DNA of 64,000 bases from Erinaceus europaeus (lineage: Eukaryota; Chordata; Mammalia; Eulipotyphla; Erinaceidae). A program made the position numbers and the translations under genes. Where the stretch lies: NCBI RefSeq assembly GCF_950295315.1, contig NC_080176.1, positions 36,414,189 to 36,478,188 on the forward strand. Direction: 5' to 3'. Positions 12,051 through 21,585 of the stretch are shown here, piece by piece. The notes under the pieces are model-generated. The model did not search any database. It was not told the origin of the DNA and saw only the letters and a program-made list of their open reading frames with translations. The first letter of the stretch is position 1, and the number at the start of each line of letters is the position of its first letter.

Positions 12051-12204
12051 CTTCTTCCAGCTTCTGAGTGTTTGCACCTCAGCAGATGACACCAACATCC
12101 TAGCATCAGCTGCCTCTAGATTTTCACCTTTTACCTGCCACTGGAGAAATGACCGTATGAGAAAGCGTAAGAGGCTGATCAAATCACTTAACACACGTTT
12201 TTGA

Positions 12205-12450
12205 GGAAACTGGGAGGTTCTTGTCTGGCAGAGCACACACTAGACCATGTGCAAGCACCTGGTTTTGAGTGCCAGTCACCATCTGGGAACACCGTGCAAA
12301 GGGGAAGTTTCATGAGTGGGAAAGCAGCACTACTGAGTCTCTTCTTCAATCTGTCTCTCACCTTCTGTCTGAATAAAGAAGGGGGATCCACTGGAATTCG
12401 TATAACTGCAGTCACAAAGCCTCAGTGAAACCCTTGTTGCAATAGTAAAA
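12205..12450 (+). mobile_element. SINE D copy, sense
   Basis: 'GGCAGAGCACACACTAGACCATGTGC' with 'GGGAAGTTTCATGAGTGG' and 'CTGTCTGAATAAAGAAGG' matches the D-type arrangement also seen at 20.6 and 39.5 kb. The tRNA-like head is degenerate. Confidence 0.6.
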
Positions 12451-12486
12451 GTTAAAAAGTCAACTTTAAAAAGGATAGATTCTCAG

Positions 12487-12797
12487 GGGGCCAGGCAGTG
12501 GTGCAGCGGGTTAGGCGCACGTGGCACAAAGTGCAAGGACCGGCGTCAGGACCCCTGTTCAAGCCACTAGCTCCCCACCTCGGGGTCGCTTCACAAGTGG
12601 TGAAGCAGGTCTGAAGGTGTCTTTCTCTTCCTCTCTCTATCTTTCCCTCTCTTGATTTGTCTGTCCTATCCAACAGCAACAATAGCAATAACAACAAGGA
12701 CAACAAAACTGGGAAAAACGGCCTCCAGGAGCAGTGGATTCATAGTGCAGGCACCTAGCCCCAGCGGTAATCCTGGAGGCAAAAAAAAAAAAAAAAA
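12487..12797 (+). mobile_element. SINE A2 copy, sense, well preserved
   Basis: Full A2 structure on the + strand: head 'GTGGTGCAGCGGGTTAGGCGCACG', the box-B region 'GTTCAAGCCAC', 'GTGAAGCAGGTCTG', a CT-rich body, CAA/TAA repeats, the 'GGCCTCCAGGAGCAGTGG' tail and an A-run at 12781-12798. Confidence 0.93.
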
Positions 12798-12944
12798 AGG
12801 ATGGATGGATGGATTTTCATGGGTGTACTCCCTTTACTGTTGATACATGCAGCTTGGTTCAGCTGTGGGAGGGGGTGTTAGAAGTACAGGAATGTCTTAC
12901 AGAGCCTGAGACACATTAAATTTAAAAATGACAATTTTGCAATC

Positions 12945-13085
12945 ACGGAGGCAGCACAATGATAAAGCACAAAACTCCCTTGCCTAAGCTTCTGAGCTCA
13001 ATCCCTGGTATCTCACATACCAGAGTGAAGTTCTTGTTTAGCTTTACACCTGACTATCATTATTAAATGAATAAATAAAATATTT
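12945..13085 (+). mobile_element. SINE E-like copy, sense, diverged
   Basis: 'GGAGGCAGCACAATGATAAAGC' and 'CTGAGCTCAATCCCTGG' give A- and B-box-like segments, then 'CATACCAGAGTGAAG' as in the E copy at 17.8 kb, ending in AAATAAATA. Confidence 0.7.
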
Positions 13086-13304
13086 GTTAAATAAAATGCA
13101 GACTTTTCCTTTGTTCCTTTTTGTTGATTTTCTGTTTCTGAAATGGCTTGGCCCTTCTCCCCTGATTACCATTTAGCCAGTTCTACCTGCCTCATTATTT
13201 GTCAGACATTTTCTCAAAAATGAATGAAGTCAAAGTATCACTTCACACAACTAGCAGTGTTGCCAATGATAAAATCTGAGCTTTCAAGTAAAAATTAGAA
13301 GTTT

Positions 13305-13738
13305 TGGCAGGCTAGGGATATGGATCAAACTGCCAACACCCATGTCCAGTGTAGAAGCAATTACAGAAGCCAGAATTCTCACTTTCTGCAAAAAATAATT
13401 TTGATCTATAATTCCAGTGGGGAAGAAATGATGAGGAAGATGGCCATGGGGCTCTGAACTCCAACAGAACCTAGAGAGAGAAGAGGAAAAAGGGAGGGAC
13501 ATTTGTGTATGTGTGACTTGAAAAGGAAAAAAAGGTGAGACCATAGAAGAAAAAAATGAGCAAATACATACAAATATAGACAGTTGTAGAAATAATAATT
13601 GACCCGTATCTGCAACCTTAAGAGAACTGCTGTAGTTTACAATGGAGGGATTGGGGATTCAGAACTCTGGTGGTGGGAACGGTTCAGAGTTGTACCTGTT
13701 GTCCTATAATTTTGTAAATCAGTGTTAAATCACTAATA
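13305..13738 (+). mobile_element. R4 retroposon copy with 15-bp target-site duplication
   Basis: The direct repeat AAAAATTAGAAGTTT flanks it at 13290-13304 and 13739-13753. It begins inside the R4 family ('GGATATGGATCAAACTGCC', 'CCATGTCCAG', 'AGAAGCAATTACAGAAGCCAG') and ends with the shared 3' module ('TCTGGTGGTGGGAAC', 'GTTGTACC', then ATCACTAATAAAAA). It carries no open frame of note. Its middle (13400-13600) differs from the other R4 copies. Confidence 0.87.
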
Positions 13739-13879
13739 AAAAATTAGAAGTTTGGAAAACTTAATCTGCTACTATGTGCTAGATAACCATTAATGTTTTT
13801 CTACTGAGCTTGGTGATAGTATTATTAAACTTGATTTTGTTAATGATATATAAGGCACATCAACACCTGCCTCTCTGAC

Positions 13880-14432
13880 TAGAAGGCTGAATATGAAATT
13901 CTGGGGTTGGGGGGATACACTCCCTCATTTCTTAAAGCCGGGAAATGGCCCCCAGGGAAAGCTGGGAAAACCTGGGAAATGTGCCCAGGTCTCCCTTGCA
14001 TCATTGGAGGGGCGGAGGCCAAGGGCGTCTGTACCACAGGAAAGCCAGTAGTTAGCACCTCTACTTTCTGGTCTGAATGAAAGCCTGTCAGAGAGGGACC
14101 GGAGTCAGCTTCATCCCCTATGAGAAAAACCTGAACGGAGGGGCCTCCCCCTTTCTCTCCACAGAGGGTCCGCTGTTGGGGCAGTCCTGTTGGGCCTGTG
14201 GGGAAGCAGTATCTTCCAATTCTCAGGCCTGCAACATTTCATGACTGGGGTCTAAACAGTCCCTGTTTAAATTCCACAAACTGAAAGTAGTAATGGGAAC
14301 CTTCAAAGGTCCCTCAGCAGCATAATGGTCTTTCAACCTCTTTCCCACGAAGTCTACAGTCCCTTCAGATGGGAGCCAGGGCACTACCTTATGTATACGT
14401 GCCAAGAAATATTTTAATTGACTAGTAGACAC
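13880..14432 (-). pseudogene. Betaretrovirus-like Gag remnant (matrix domain, broken)
   Basis: Read on the - strand, 14432 down to 14223 gives about 70 codons resembling the matrix (MA) domain of betaretroviral Gag: 'QLKYFLARI', 'VPWLPSEGTVDF' and 'VPITTFSLWNL' hold the conserved Trp/Pro/Gly pattern of that family. The frame has an upstream in-frame stop, no ATG at the expected place, and a TGA at 14223-14225. Beyond the TGA the same frame stays open for about 28 more codons and is Pro/Ser-rich, as expected of the segment after MA. Nothing resembling capsid, protease or pol follows before the R4 element at 13.7 kb, so the provirus is cut off. It was recognised by eye; a profile search with retroviral Gag models would settle it. 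Confidence 0.75.
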
Positions 14433-14471
14433 AGTGCAGTCTCACACCTTAAGAATAGACTGCAGTACATG

Positions 14472-15521
14472 GGCATAGCATGCCTACTCTCTGCCCCCTG
14501 ATACTTGGGCATGGAGTGCCTGCTCTCTGCCCCCTGATACTAGGGCATGGAGTGCCTGCTCTCTGCCCCCTGATAATCGGGCGTGGAGTGCCTGCTCTCT
14601 GTCCCCTGATACTCGGGCGTGGAGTGCCTGCTCTCTGCCCTCTGATACTAGGGCATGGAGTGCTCTCTGCCCCCTGATACTCGGGCGTGGTGTGCCTGCT
14701 CTCTACCCCCTGATACGGGAATGGAGTGCCTGCTCTCTGCCCTCTGATACTAGGGCATGGAGTGCTCTCTGCCCCCTGATACTCGGGCGTGCAGTGCCTG
14801 CTCTCTGCCCCCTGATACTCAGGCGTGGAGTGCCTGCTCTCTGCCCCCTGATAATCGGGCGTGCAGTGCCTGCTCTTTGCCCCCTGATACGGGAATGGAG
14901 TGCCTGCTCTCTGCCCCCTGATACTCGGGCATGGAGTGCCTGCTCTCTGCCCCCTGATACTTGGGCGTGCAGTGCCTGCTCTCTGCCCCCTGATACTCGG
15001 GTGTGCAGTGCCTGCTCTCTGCCCCTTGATACTCGGGCGTGCAGTGCCTGCTCTCTGCCCCCTGATACTCGGGCGTGGAGTGCCTGCTCTTTGCCCTCTG
15101 ATACTAGGGCATGGAGTGCTCTCTGCCCCCTGATACTCGGGCATGGAGTGCCTGCTCTCTGCCCCCTGATACTCGGGCGTGGAGTGCCTGCTCTTTGCCC
15201 TCTGATACTAGGGCATGGAGTGCTCTCTGCCCCCTGATACTCGGGCGTGGTGTGCCTGCTCTCTACCCCCTGATACGGGAATGGAGTGCCTGCTCTCTGC
15301 CCTCTGATACTAGGGCATGGAGTGCTCTCTACCCCTTGATACTCGGGCGTGTAGTGCCTGCCTCTGCCCCCTGATACTCAGGCATGGAGTGCCTGCTCTC
15401 TGCCCCCTGATACTCAGGCGTGGAGTGCCTGCTCTCTGCCCCCTGATACTCGGGCATGGAGTGCCTGCTCTCTGCCCCCTGATACTCGGGCATGCAGTGC
15501 CTGCTCTCTGCCCCCTGATTT
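14472..15521. repeat. Minisatellite, 36-bp unit, about 29 copies
   Basis: The unit CTCTCTGCCCCCTGATACTC followed by GGGCGTGGAGTGCCTG is repeated in tandem for 1.05 kb. Variants of 32 bp (lacking CCTG) and 34 bp (CTGATACGGGAATGG form) shift the reading frame between blocks. A 134-base stretch at 14637-14770 recurs without a mismatch at 15197-15330, exactly 560 bases on, so units were also duplicated in blocks. Because 36 is a multiple of three, long open frames run on both strands (a 12-residue period such as PLILGRGVPALC on + and PSIRGQRAGTPR on -). I regard these as by-products. The array sits between the primer binding site and the Gag remnant of the - strand ERV, in what would be its leader. 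Confidence 0.97.
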
Positions 15522-15604
15522 CCCATTTTACTTCTGTTGTACGCCTACCCGTTTTCTGAAGTGCACTATTGTAGGTGTTGTCCGCTCACCTGTCTGTGCT
15601 CAGG

Positions 15605-15622
15605 GTCTCAGTTTGGGTGCCA
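15605..15622 (-). other. Retroviral primer binding site, tRNA-Lys type
   Basis: On the - strand the 18 bases TGGCACCCAAACTGAGAC follow the LTR end after a three-base spacer. They match the primer binding site of Lys3-primed retroviruses at 14 of 18 positions by my comparison. This fits a class II ERV and fixes its orientation. Confidence 0.78.
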
Positions 15623-15625
15623 AAA

Positions 15626-16101
15626 TGACCGGTCCTGGGTAAAGCCAAACGGTCCTTGAGAAGAGGGCAAAATAATGACAGGGCACAGAAGGACTGGATT
15701 GATCATCTGATGCTTTATTTCCACAGAGCTCAACGTATATAGTGAAGCAATCACAGTGACTTTATTTCTGAACTTATCAAAAGATGTTAGCACATTGTCC
15801 AAAGTTCAACTCAAGTAAAGTAGTGAAGACACAACAAGAGCTTTTGTTGACTTTCCCTTCGCCCAGCTGCAGCCTGCACTTGAGGTCAAAATAACCTTGC
15901 CTGTCTGCCAATGATTTCTATACAACTCGTGTGAACAAGTCCAAAGGTCAGAGCAAAGTGTTCTTGGATCTTGTCCATCAGAACCATACAGATCCTCACG
16001 GAAGTAAGCATACACTATTCCCTAGACCTTTAACTACCATGACTGCACAGGCTTCCTCTTGAGATGATCATGTGATATTGCTCGGGCCAGTGTCCCCAAC
16101 A
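15626..16101 (-). mobile_element. 5' LTR of class II ERV, antisense
   Basis: 476 bp on the - strand, starting TGTTGGGGACACTGG at 16101 and ending CCGGTCA at 15626, followed directly by the primer binding site. A TATATA box (15736-15741) lies only 17 bases before AATAAA (15714-15719), a compact arrangement also known in betaretroviral LTRs. No matching 3' LTR is seen in the window, so only the 5' portion of the provirus survives. Confidence 0.8.
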
Positions 16102-16289
16102 GACCCTGGGTTGTGACTCTCCTTGTTCTTTTTCTTCTTGATATTTCTGTTTGGAGGTTGCCGTATGGTTTACATCTAGGCTTCTAGACTTATTTTGAAC
16201 TGGAAGCAAGTAAATTTAGAGTTTTTTTTATGAGTTCCTACTGTTCTATCTTCATTACACATTTTGTGTGTTTAAGGTGTCTCAAGTTC

Positions 16290-16426
16290 TTTTTGAACTT
16301 TTTTATGAAAGAAAAAGAACCAGAGCACCACTCTGGCATATTTGATGTCTGGATTCAGATTCAGGACCAAGAATGCTTGCAACTCCTGCATTCTTCTTCT
16401 GTACTTCCTCCCAGACCTCTATCTTG

Positions 16427-16428
<2 letters not shown>
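16290..16428 (-). mobile_element. SINE fragment, E-like, antisense
   Basis: 'GAACCAGAGCACCACTCTGGCATAT' is a motif shared by antisense E/C-type SINEs. The remainder is too decayed to place. Confidence 0.45.
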
Positions 16429-16487
<59 letters not shown>

Positions 16488-16489
16488 TC
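16429..16489. repeat. (CTTT)n microsatellite
   Basis: About 15 near-perfect CTTT units, probably grown from the pyrimidine-rich tail of the flanking SINE fragments. Confidence 0.98.
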
Positions 16490-16499
16490 AGATTTGTTT

Positions 16500-16640
16500 T
16501 TACTTCATATGAGAGAAAGTTTCTTATGAGAGAGAAACCAAGGGACCACTCAGGCAAATGCGGCATTGCAGACCAGACTGGGGACTTTGGTCATGTAAGT
16601 CCTGTGCTCTGCCAGCTGAGCTGACCCCCTAGCTGCCAGT
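16500..16640 (-). mobile_element. SINE fragment, E/D-like, antisense
   Basis: 'GAGAGAAACCAAGGGACCACTCAGGCAAATGCGG' and 'CTCTGCCAGCTGAGCTGACC' (a reversed tRNA-like head) support a degraded antisense tRNA-derived SINE. Confidence 0.5.
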
Positions 16641-16644
16641 CTTG

Positions 16645-17060
16645 CTATGTTTTCAACTAGAATTTCCTTCCTCTTATAGAACTTCCTTTATGTAGAACTT
16701 TCTGGTAGTGCTGAATTAGTGGTGGTGATCAACTGTTTGTCTAAAAAGCTTTCTCACTCCCTCAGTTCTGAATGATTATCTAGCATGGCAGAGCATTATT
16801 GGCTGGAGGTCTTTTCTATTTAATACTTTGAATATACCATGCTGCTCCCTTCTGGCCTTTAGGTGTTCCATTGAAATCTTTACTTGTAATCTTATATGTG
16901 ATGCTCTGCCTTTCTCTTACGGTATCTAATATTTCCTCTTTATCTTTGCACTTTAATGATATATGTCTTGGTGTTTGTGTTTCTCTTGTTTGGAATTGTT
17001 TGAGCTTCCTGGATCTTGGTGTGTTTCCTTACTCAGTTTTGAGAAATCAGCTACAAACAC
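16645..17060 (-). mobile_element. Ancient L1 fragment (ORF1/ORF2 junction region)
   Basis: The order of 'TAGAACTTCCTTTATGTAGAAC', 'TACTTTGAATATACCATGC', 'CCTTCTGGCCTTTAGGTG' and 'GATATATGTCTTGGTGT' follows the reverse of an old mammalian L1 from the start of ORF2 into ORF1. It is far more diverged than the L1s at 21-27 and 45-57 kb. Confidence 0.7.
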
Positions 17061-17462
17061 AGCAACTTGGATGGTCAGAAAAGAGCCAGCAAATCCTCAG
17101 AGATTTTCCCCCTCAGAATTCATTACCATGGAAACTGAATTCAGATATGGTTCTACCAATACTGTTCTCATCAAGGTACCTGCCATTGACTTCAGCCTTG
17201 GTTTACTAGTCTCTTGACTCTCATTTTACATTACAAGGGTCATGAAATTGAAATGCCACATAAGCCCTCCCCCCCCTTTGTTTCCCAGGGCAAAATTTCA
17301 CACCCTGCATAGCTTTTAGTTGTAGGTCTTTGCCCCAAGTCGGGTTTTCCTTCTTGGTGAGAAAATTTCTGTCTCCTCTCAACCTGGATTCTGCAACTGT
17401 GTCCCCTACCCTCATCCCTTGCTGCAGGATGTCTTTTTCCCTGAGTTTTAGTTTGGCTTCTG

Positions 17463-17492
17463 AGTTTAGTTTAGTTTAGTTTAGTTTAGTTT
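17463..17492. repeat. (GTTTA)n microsatellite
   Basis: About six pentamer units. Between 17061 and 17835 I recognise nothing else. Confidence 0.95.
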
Positions 17493-17835
17493 GGCTTTTG
17501 AATGACCCACATGTTGATGAAGATTTGCTACAACCACAGACGGTGATTGATAAGCATAGACACCCTCTGTTTGGTTTCTTGGCCACACCCTAATTGTAAT
17601 CTTTTAAATGCTGTGAGAGTCAGCTAGCTGACACTGTGAAGTCCTCCTGGAAAACTTCCTTATGAGATTTGAAGAGCTACAGGGCACTTTTAGAGCTTTG
17701 AGGCTTAGAGACACATTAATGGGCCACAGGTTAATCACCAATATTTGAGTACCTAAAGTCTACTCTGCCTAACTTTCTACAGTATTCTTAATCAAAAGTG
17801 ATCTAAGTAACCTGTAAAGAAAGGATTAAAATTGT

Positions 17836-17993
17836 GGTCCGGGAGGTGGCACAGTGGATAAGGCTTTGGACTCTCAAGCATGAGGTCATGAGTTCAAACC
17901 CTGGTAGCACATGTACCAGAGTGAAATCTGGTTATTTCTCTCTCTCCTATCATTTCTCATGAATAAATAAATAAACTCTTTTAAAAAAAAAAG
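17836..17993 (+). mobile_element. SINE E copy, sense
   Basis: 'GGTGGCACAGTGGATAAGG' (A-box-like), 'CATGAGTTCAAACCCTGG' (B-box-like), 'CATGTACCAGAGTGA' and an (AATA)n/A-run tail make a clean E-family element. Confidence 0.88.
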
Positions 17994-18006
17994 GATTAAA
18001 ATTTTC

Positions 18007-18218
18007 AGATGCAGGGCCAGGTGGTGGAGCACCTGGTTAAGCGCACACATTGCAATGTGCAAGGACCCAGGTTCAAGTTGCTGGTCCCCACCTGCAGGCA
18101 GAAAGCTTCAAGAATGGCGAAGCAGGTCTGCAGGTGTCTCTCTGTCTCTCTCCTCTATCTCCCCCTGCCCTCTCAATTTCTCTCTGTCTCTCTCCAATAA
18201 TAAATTAATTAAAAAAGG
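18007..18218 (+). mobile_element. SINE B copy, sense, well preserved
   Basis: Complete B structure: 'GGTGGTGGAGCACCTGGTTAAGCGCACACA' head, 'GACCCAGGTTCAAGTT' B box, 'CCCACCTGCAGGC', a CT-rich body and the AATAATAAATTAATT tail. A 15-bp AGGATTAAAATTTTC-like flank suggests a target-site duplication shared with the E element region. From 18219 to 18590 I see nothing recognisable. Confidence 0.9.
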
Positions 18219-18592
18219 AATTAAAAAATAAAAAATAAGATGTTCTAGTTCTGCTTTCTTTGTTTTAAAAATCACTGTAAGAACTTCAGTCTACTTTTAA
18301 AACATTTCATTTCTTTTCCAATTTTATCCAAAATCTTCAATTTATACTTAGTCCTTAAGGATTAGAGAAGAAAAAGGAATTGTTTGCTGTTCCCTTCTCC
18401 TGTCTCCTTGAAACTCCCACCTTCTTGAATTCAGTTTACTTTCACTTCTTCACTTCACAGGCCCATAACCAGTGTCCTTTGCAAAGAAGAAATGGTGTTA
18501 GTATTTCTGGGGGCTTCTCTTTCCCTTTGTTTGCACTGCCTGTTGTGGGAGTTGGTTCAAATTTTCCTGACTCCAATACAATGTCCTTTACT

Positions 18593-18913
18593 ATTTATTT
18601 ATTTATTTATTTGCCTCCAGGGTTATTGCTGGGGCTCAGTGCCTGCACTAGGAATCCACTGCTCCTGAAGGCCATTTTTTCCCCTTTTGTAGCCATTGTT
18701 GTTTAACTTTGTTATTATTATTATTGTTGTTGCTGTTATTGTTGAATAGGACAGAGAGAAATGGAGAGAGGAGGGGAAGACAGAGAGGGGGAGAGAAAGA
18801 CAGACACCTGCAGACCTGCTTAACCCCCTGCAGTGGGGAGCCAGGGACTCGAACTGTGCCCATCCTTGTGCTTTGTTCCATGTACACTTAGCCCACTGAT
18901 ACCTCCTGGCCCC
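18593..18913 (-). mobile_element. SINE A2 copy, antisense
   Basis: It starts with an (ATTT)n tail at 18591-18612 and 'GCCTCCAGGGTTATTGCTGG', then TTG/TTA repeats and the usual body. The head is shortened near 18900 (TACCTCCTGGCCCC). Confidence 0.9.
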
Positions 18914-20195
18914 TCTTTTTTTTTTCTAGTGAGAAAACCACTACTTCACCTTGCCCCCAGAAACAAATCTTGAAAAAGGAGGCACAACTGTTACGTGAAA
19001 AAAAAGTCTGGCAAATGTTACCACAGTAACATTGATTAAATGGGAAAACCTGGATGTCTATACCTGTGACTGAACTCCAACCTGGCCTGGCTTACTTAGA
19101 GAAACCCTGCACTATCAGGGTCGCCGTCACCTTAGAGTCTATCGTCAGATGAACTTGTAAGGATTTGAATTTCATGTCTTATCTAGACAAGTGGGACTGG
19201 CCCTGAAATACAGAGAATATAAATTACTGATACCCAGAGAAAACCAGTGATCCAGATGCCAAGTATCACCACTTCTACCTGTGTTCCTGGCGGCTTCCCT
19301 TCTTGGCTACTAGGGGGACTAGATCCTGTGAAGATGGCTTTGAAACTTTGCTTTCTGTTTTGATTTTAGTTCTCTAATTTGAGATTGTGCCAGGACTTCC
19401 AGGCCTGTAAGAACTTGGTTTTACCTATGCAGAAGTGGGAGATGATGGACAGGATAGACACTATGGTTTATTTAGTTGTCCAGGCACATAAGCCCTGTGA
19501 GTATCAATGAATTCAGCTTCTTTAGTCCTGGGTGTGTCAGGAGCTGGCTCTGGAGACCACCATGTGCCCATCAAGAGCAAGAGCAAGGGCCAGTGCTTGC
19601 ACATCTGTCTCTTCACTAGCAGAAAGGTGATGAACTGTATTTTACTCATGCAAATTTATAAGAACATTCCAAATTCTGTCAAAAGCTATCCAGATAATTA
19701 CCATTAGTCCTCCTTGCTTCTCTGAATCCAAAAATATCACCGCCCTTGGAAATTCCCATTGTTTCGTGTTTCTACCAGCTTAGCTCTGCCTGCCCGTCAC
19801 TCTGCACACTATAGGAGGACACCTTTGTCAAAGCCAGCAGCCCATCTCAGGGACTCTCAAAAGAAACCTAGCCCTCAGGGAGTACGGCAGCAGATGGTCC
19901 TTTCCTTGAGCCCAGGCAGTTCACTCCTCTTCTGAAGTGTACACAGGTTCCTCCTCGCCCTCCCCTCCTCCCCTCCCCTCTCAGTGGAGAGTAGGTTTTC
20001 TAAGATGTTGAGATCCTAACCTGCTGCTTTTAATAAAAATACTGTTAAAAATGTTTGGGAGGGGGAAATATGTAAGTACATTTGAACAGCTGTATAGCAA
20101 AAAACAAAAAAAAGGGGGGGTGATCTGAAGTAACATGAATTTCTAAAATGTCTAGCATCCTATAATAGAAACATAAATTTGGCCTGGAGTTTTCC
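18914..20195. other. Repeat-poor stretch, no gene seen
   Basis: Mixed-composition sequence without a recognisable exon, RNA gene or interspersed repeat. Short T/A runs and an AG-poor tract at 20090-20120 are the only features. No frame shows both conserved-looking content and splice sites. Confidence 0.6.
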
Positions 20196-20567
20196 TTCTT
20201 TTTTTTTTTTTTTTTTTCCCTCCAGGGTTATTGCTGGGGCTCAGTGCCTGCACCATGAATCTACTGTTACTGGAGGCCTTTTTTTCCCCCTTTTGTTGCC
20301 TTTGTTATTGTAGCCTTGTTGTGGTTATTATTGTTGTTGTTGATGTCGTTCGTTGTTGGACAACGAACTTCTGTCCTACTTCTGTAGGACAGAAGTCGAG
20401 AGGAGGGGAAGACAGAGGGGGAGAGAAAGACACCTGCAGACCTGCTTCACCTCTTGTGAGGAGACTCCTCTGCAGGTGGGTAGCCGGGAGCTTGAACCAG
20501 GATCCTTACGCTTCTCCTTGCACTTTGTGCCACATGCGCTTAACCCACTGTGCTACCACCCGACTCC
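20196..20567 (-). mobile_element. SINE A2 copy with palindromic insertion
   Basis: Antisense A2 element with T-run 20200-20217, 'CCTCCAGGGTTATTGCTGGGG' and the usual body. Where other copies have GTTGGATAGGACAGAGAGAAATGG, this one reads through two abutting perfect hairpins (20348-20368 and 20367-20396) before returning to family sequence at 'GAGAGGAGGGGAAGAC'. Confidence 0.92.
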
Positions 20568-20589
20568 TGCATTTTTCTTTTTTTTAGGA

Positions 20590-20830
20590 ATGTTGGGAGT
20601 TGAGAACCAAAGCAATAGTTCATCAGATAGAGCTCATATTTTGCCATGTATGATGCCCAGGTTGGAGCCCTGGCACCACACAGAAGGTGTCATGGCACCA
20701 GAGAGAATTCCAGTGTTATGGTGCCTCTTCCTGGCTCTTCTCTATGCCTGCCTGTATATATTCCTCTATCTCTATCTGAATGAAAAAGCAGTCCAGAGCA
20801 GTGAAATCATATACCAAGCCCCAATATCTC
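20590..20830 (+). mobile_element. SINE D copy, sense
   Basis: 'AATAGTTCATCAGATAGAGC', 'GATGCCCAGGTTGGAGCCC' (B-box-like), 'CATGGCACCAGAGAGAATTCC' and 'CTATCTGAATGAAAAAGCAG' give the D-type layout, ending with the 'CAGAGCAGTGAAATCATA' phrase. Confidence 0.65.
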
Positions 20831-20835
20831 TATAC

Positions 20836-21268
20836 CAAGTCCCATACTATTACTGTGTTGCTGTTAGTTGTAGCTCTTTCAGTAGATGTTTGATATATTA
20901 TGTGGCTTCTCATTTGGTGCATAGATGTTAATAATTGTTGAGTCATCTTCATTGACTGATCCTCTGAGCATTAAGTATTCTCTATCCCTATCTTTTTAAA
21001 TCTTATTTATTTTAAAGTCTATCATGTCAGATATGACAATAGCTGTTTCTGATCTTTTTTGTGGCCCATTGGCTTGTTCTCCATCCTTTCACTTTGAGTC
21101 TGTGTTTGTCTTGTTGAGTTAGGTGATATTCCTGTAGACAGCATATTGTTGGGTTGTGTTTTCTGAACCATCTTCCTACTCTGTGCCTTTTAATAGGTAA
21201 ATTCAGACTATTGACATTTACAGATATCATAGATTAAAGATTATTTTAATGCCATTATTGTAGATTTT
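20836..21268 (-). mobile_element. L1 fragment, endonuclease region of ORF2
   Basis: On the - strand, codons [20 protein letters not shown] and TICCLQE correspond to the start of L1 ORF2 (endonuclease domain). The same region is present in the larger L1s at 25.2-25.5 and 50.5-50.9 kb. It is interrupted on its 5' side by a SINE A copy and the adjacent L1. Confidence 0.88.
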
Positions 21269-21279
21269 TATTTTTTTTA

Positions 21280-21564
21280 ATTTTTTATTAATTTATTTTC
21301 ACTTTTGTTGCCCTTGTCTTTTTATTGTTGTTGTAGTTATTGTTGTTGTTACTGATGTCGTCGTCGTTAGATAAGACAGAGAGAAATGGAGAGAAAGGGG
21401 AATACAGAGTGGGGGAGAGAAAAATAGACACCTGCAGACCTGCTTTACCACCTGTGAAGCGACTCCCTGCAGGTGGGGAGCCTGGGGCTCGAACCAAGAT
21501 CCTTACATCAGTCCTTGCGCTTTGTGCCACATGCGCTTAATCCACTGCACTACCACCTGACACC
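21280..21564 (-). mobile_element. SINE A copy, antisense
   Basis: Full antisense A element inserted at the edge of the L1 fragment. (TATTTTTA)-like sequences flank it on both sides, so the exact target-site duplication is obscured by low complexity. Confidence 0.9.
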
Positions 21565-21585
21565 CTATTTTTATTTTTAATGCAT

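Noticed and set aside
14472..15521. CRISPR-like array of direct repeats
   Set aside because: Units are contiguous 36-mers with internal variants and no unique spacers; the surroundings are mammalian repeats. It is a minisatellite.
19507..19707. Small exon-like frame in the 19.5-kb region
   Set aside because: No recognisable family, ambiguous splice borders and no repeat explanation; evidence too thin to list.
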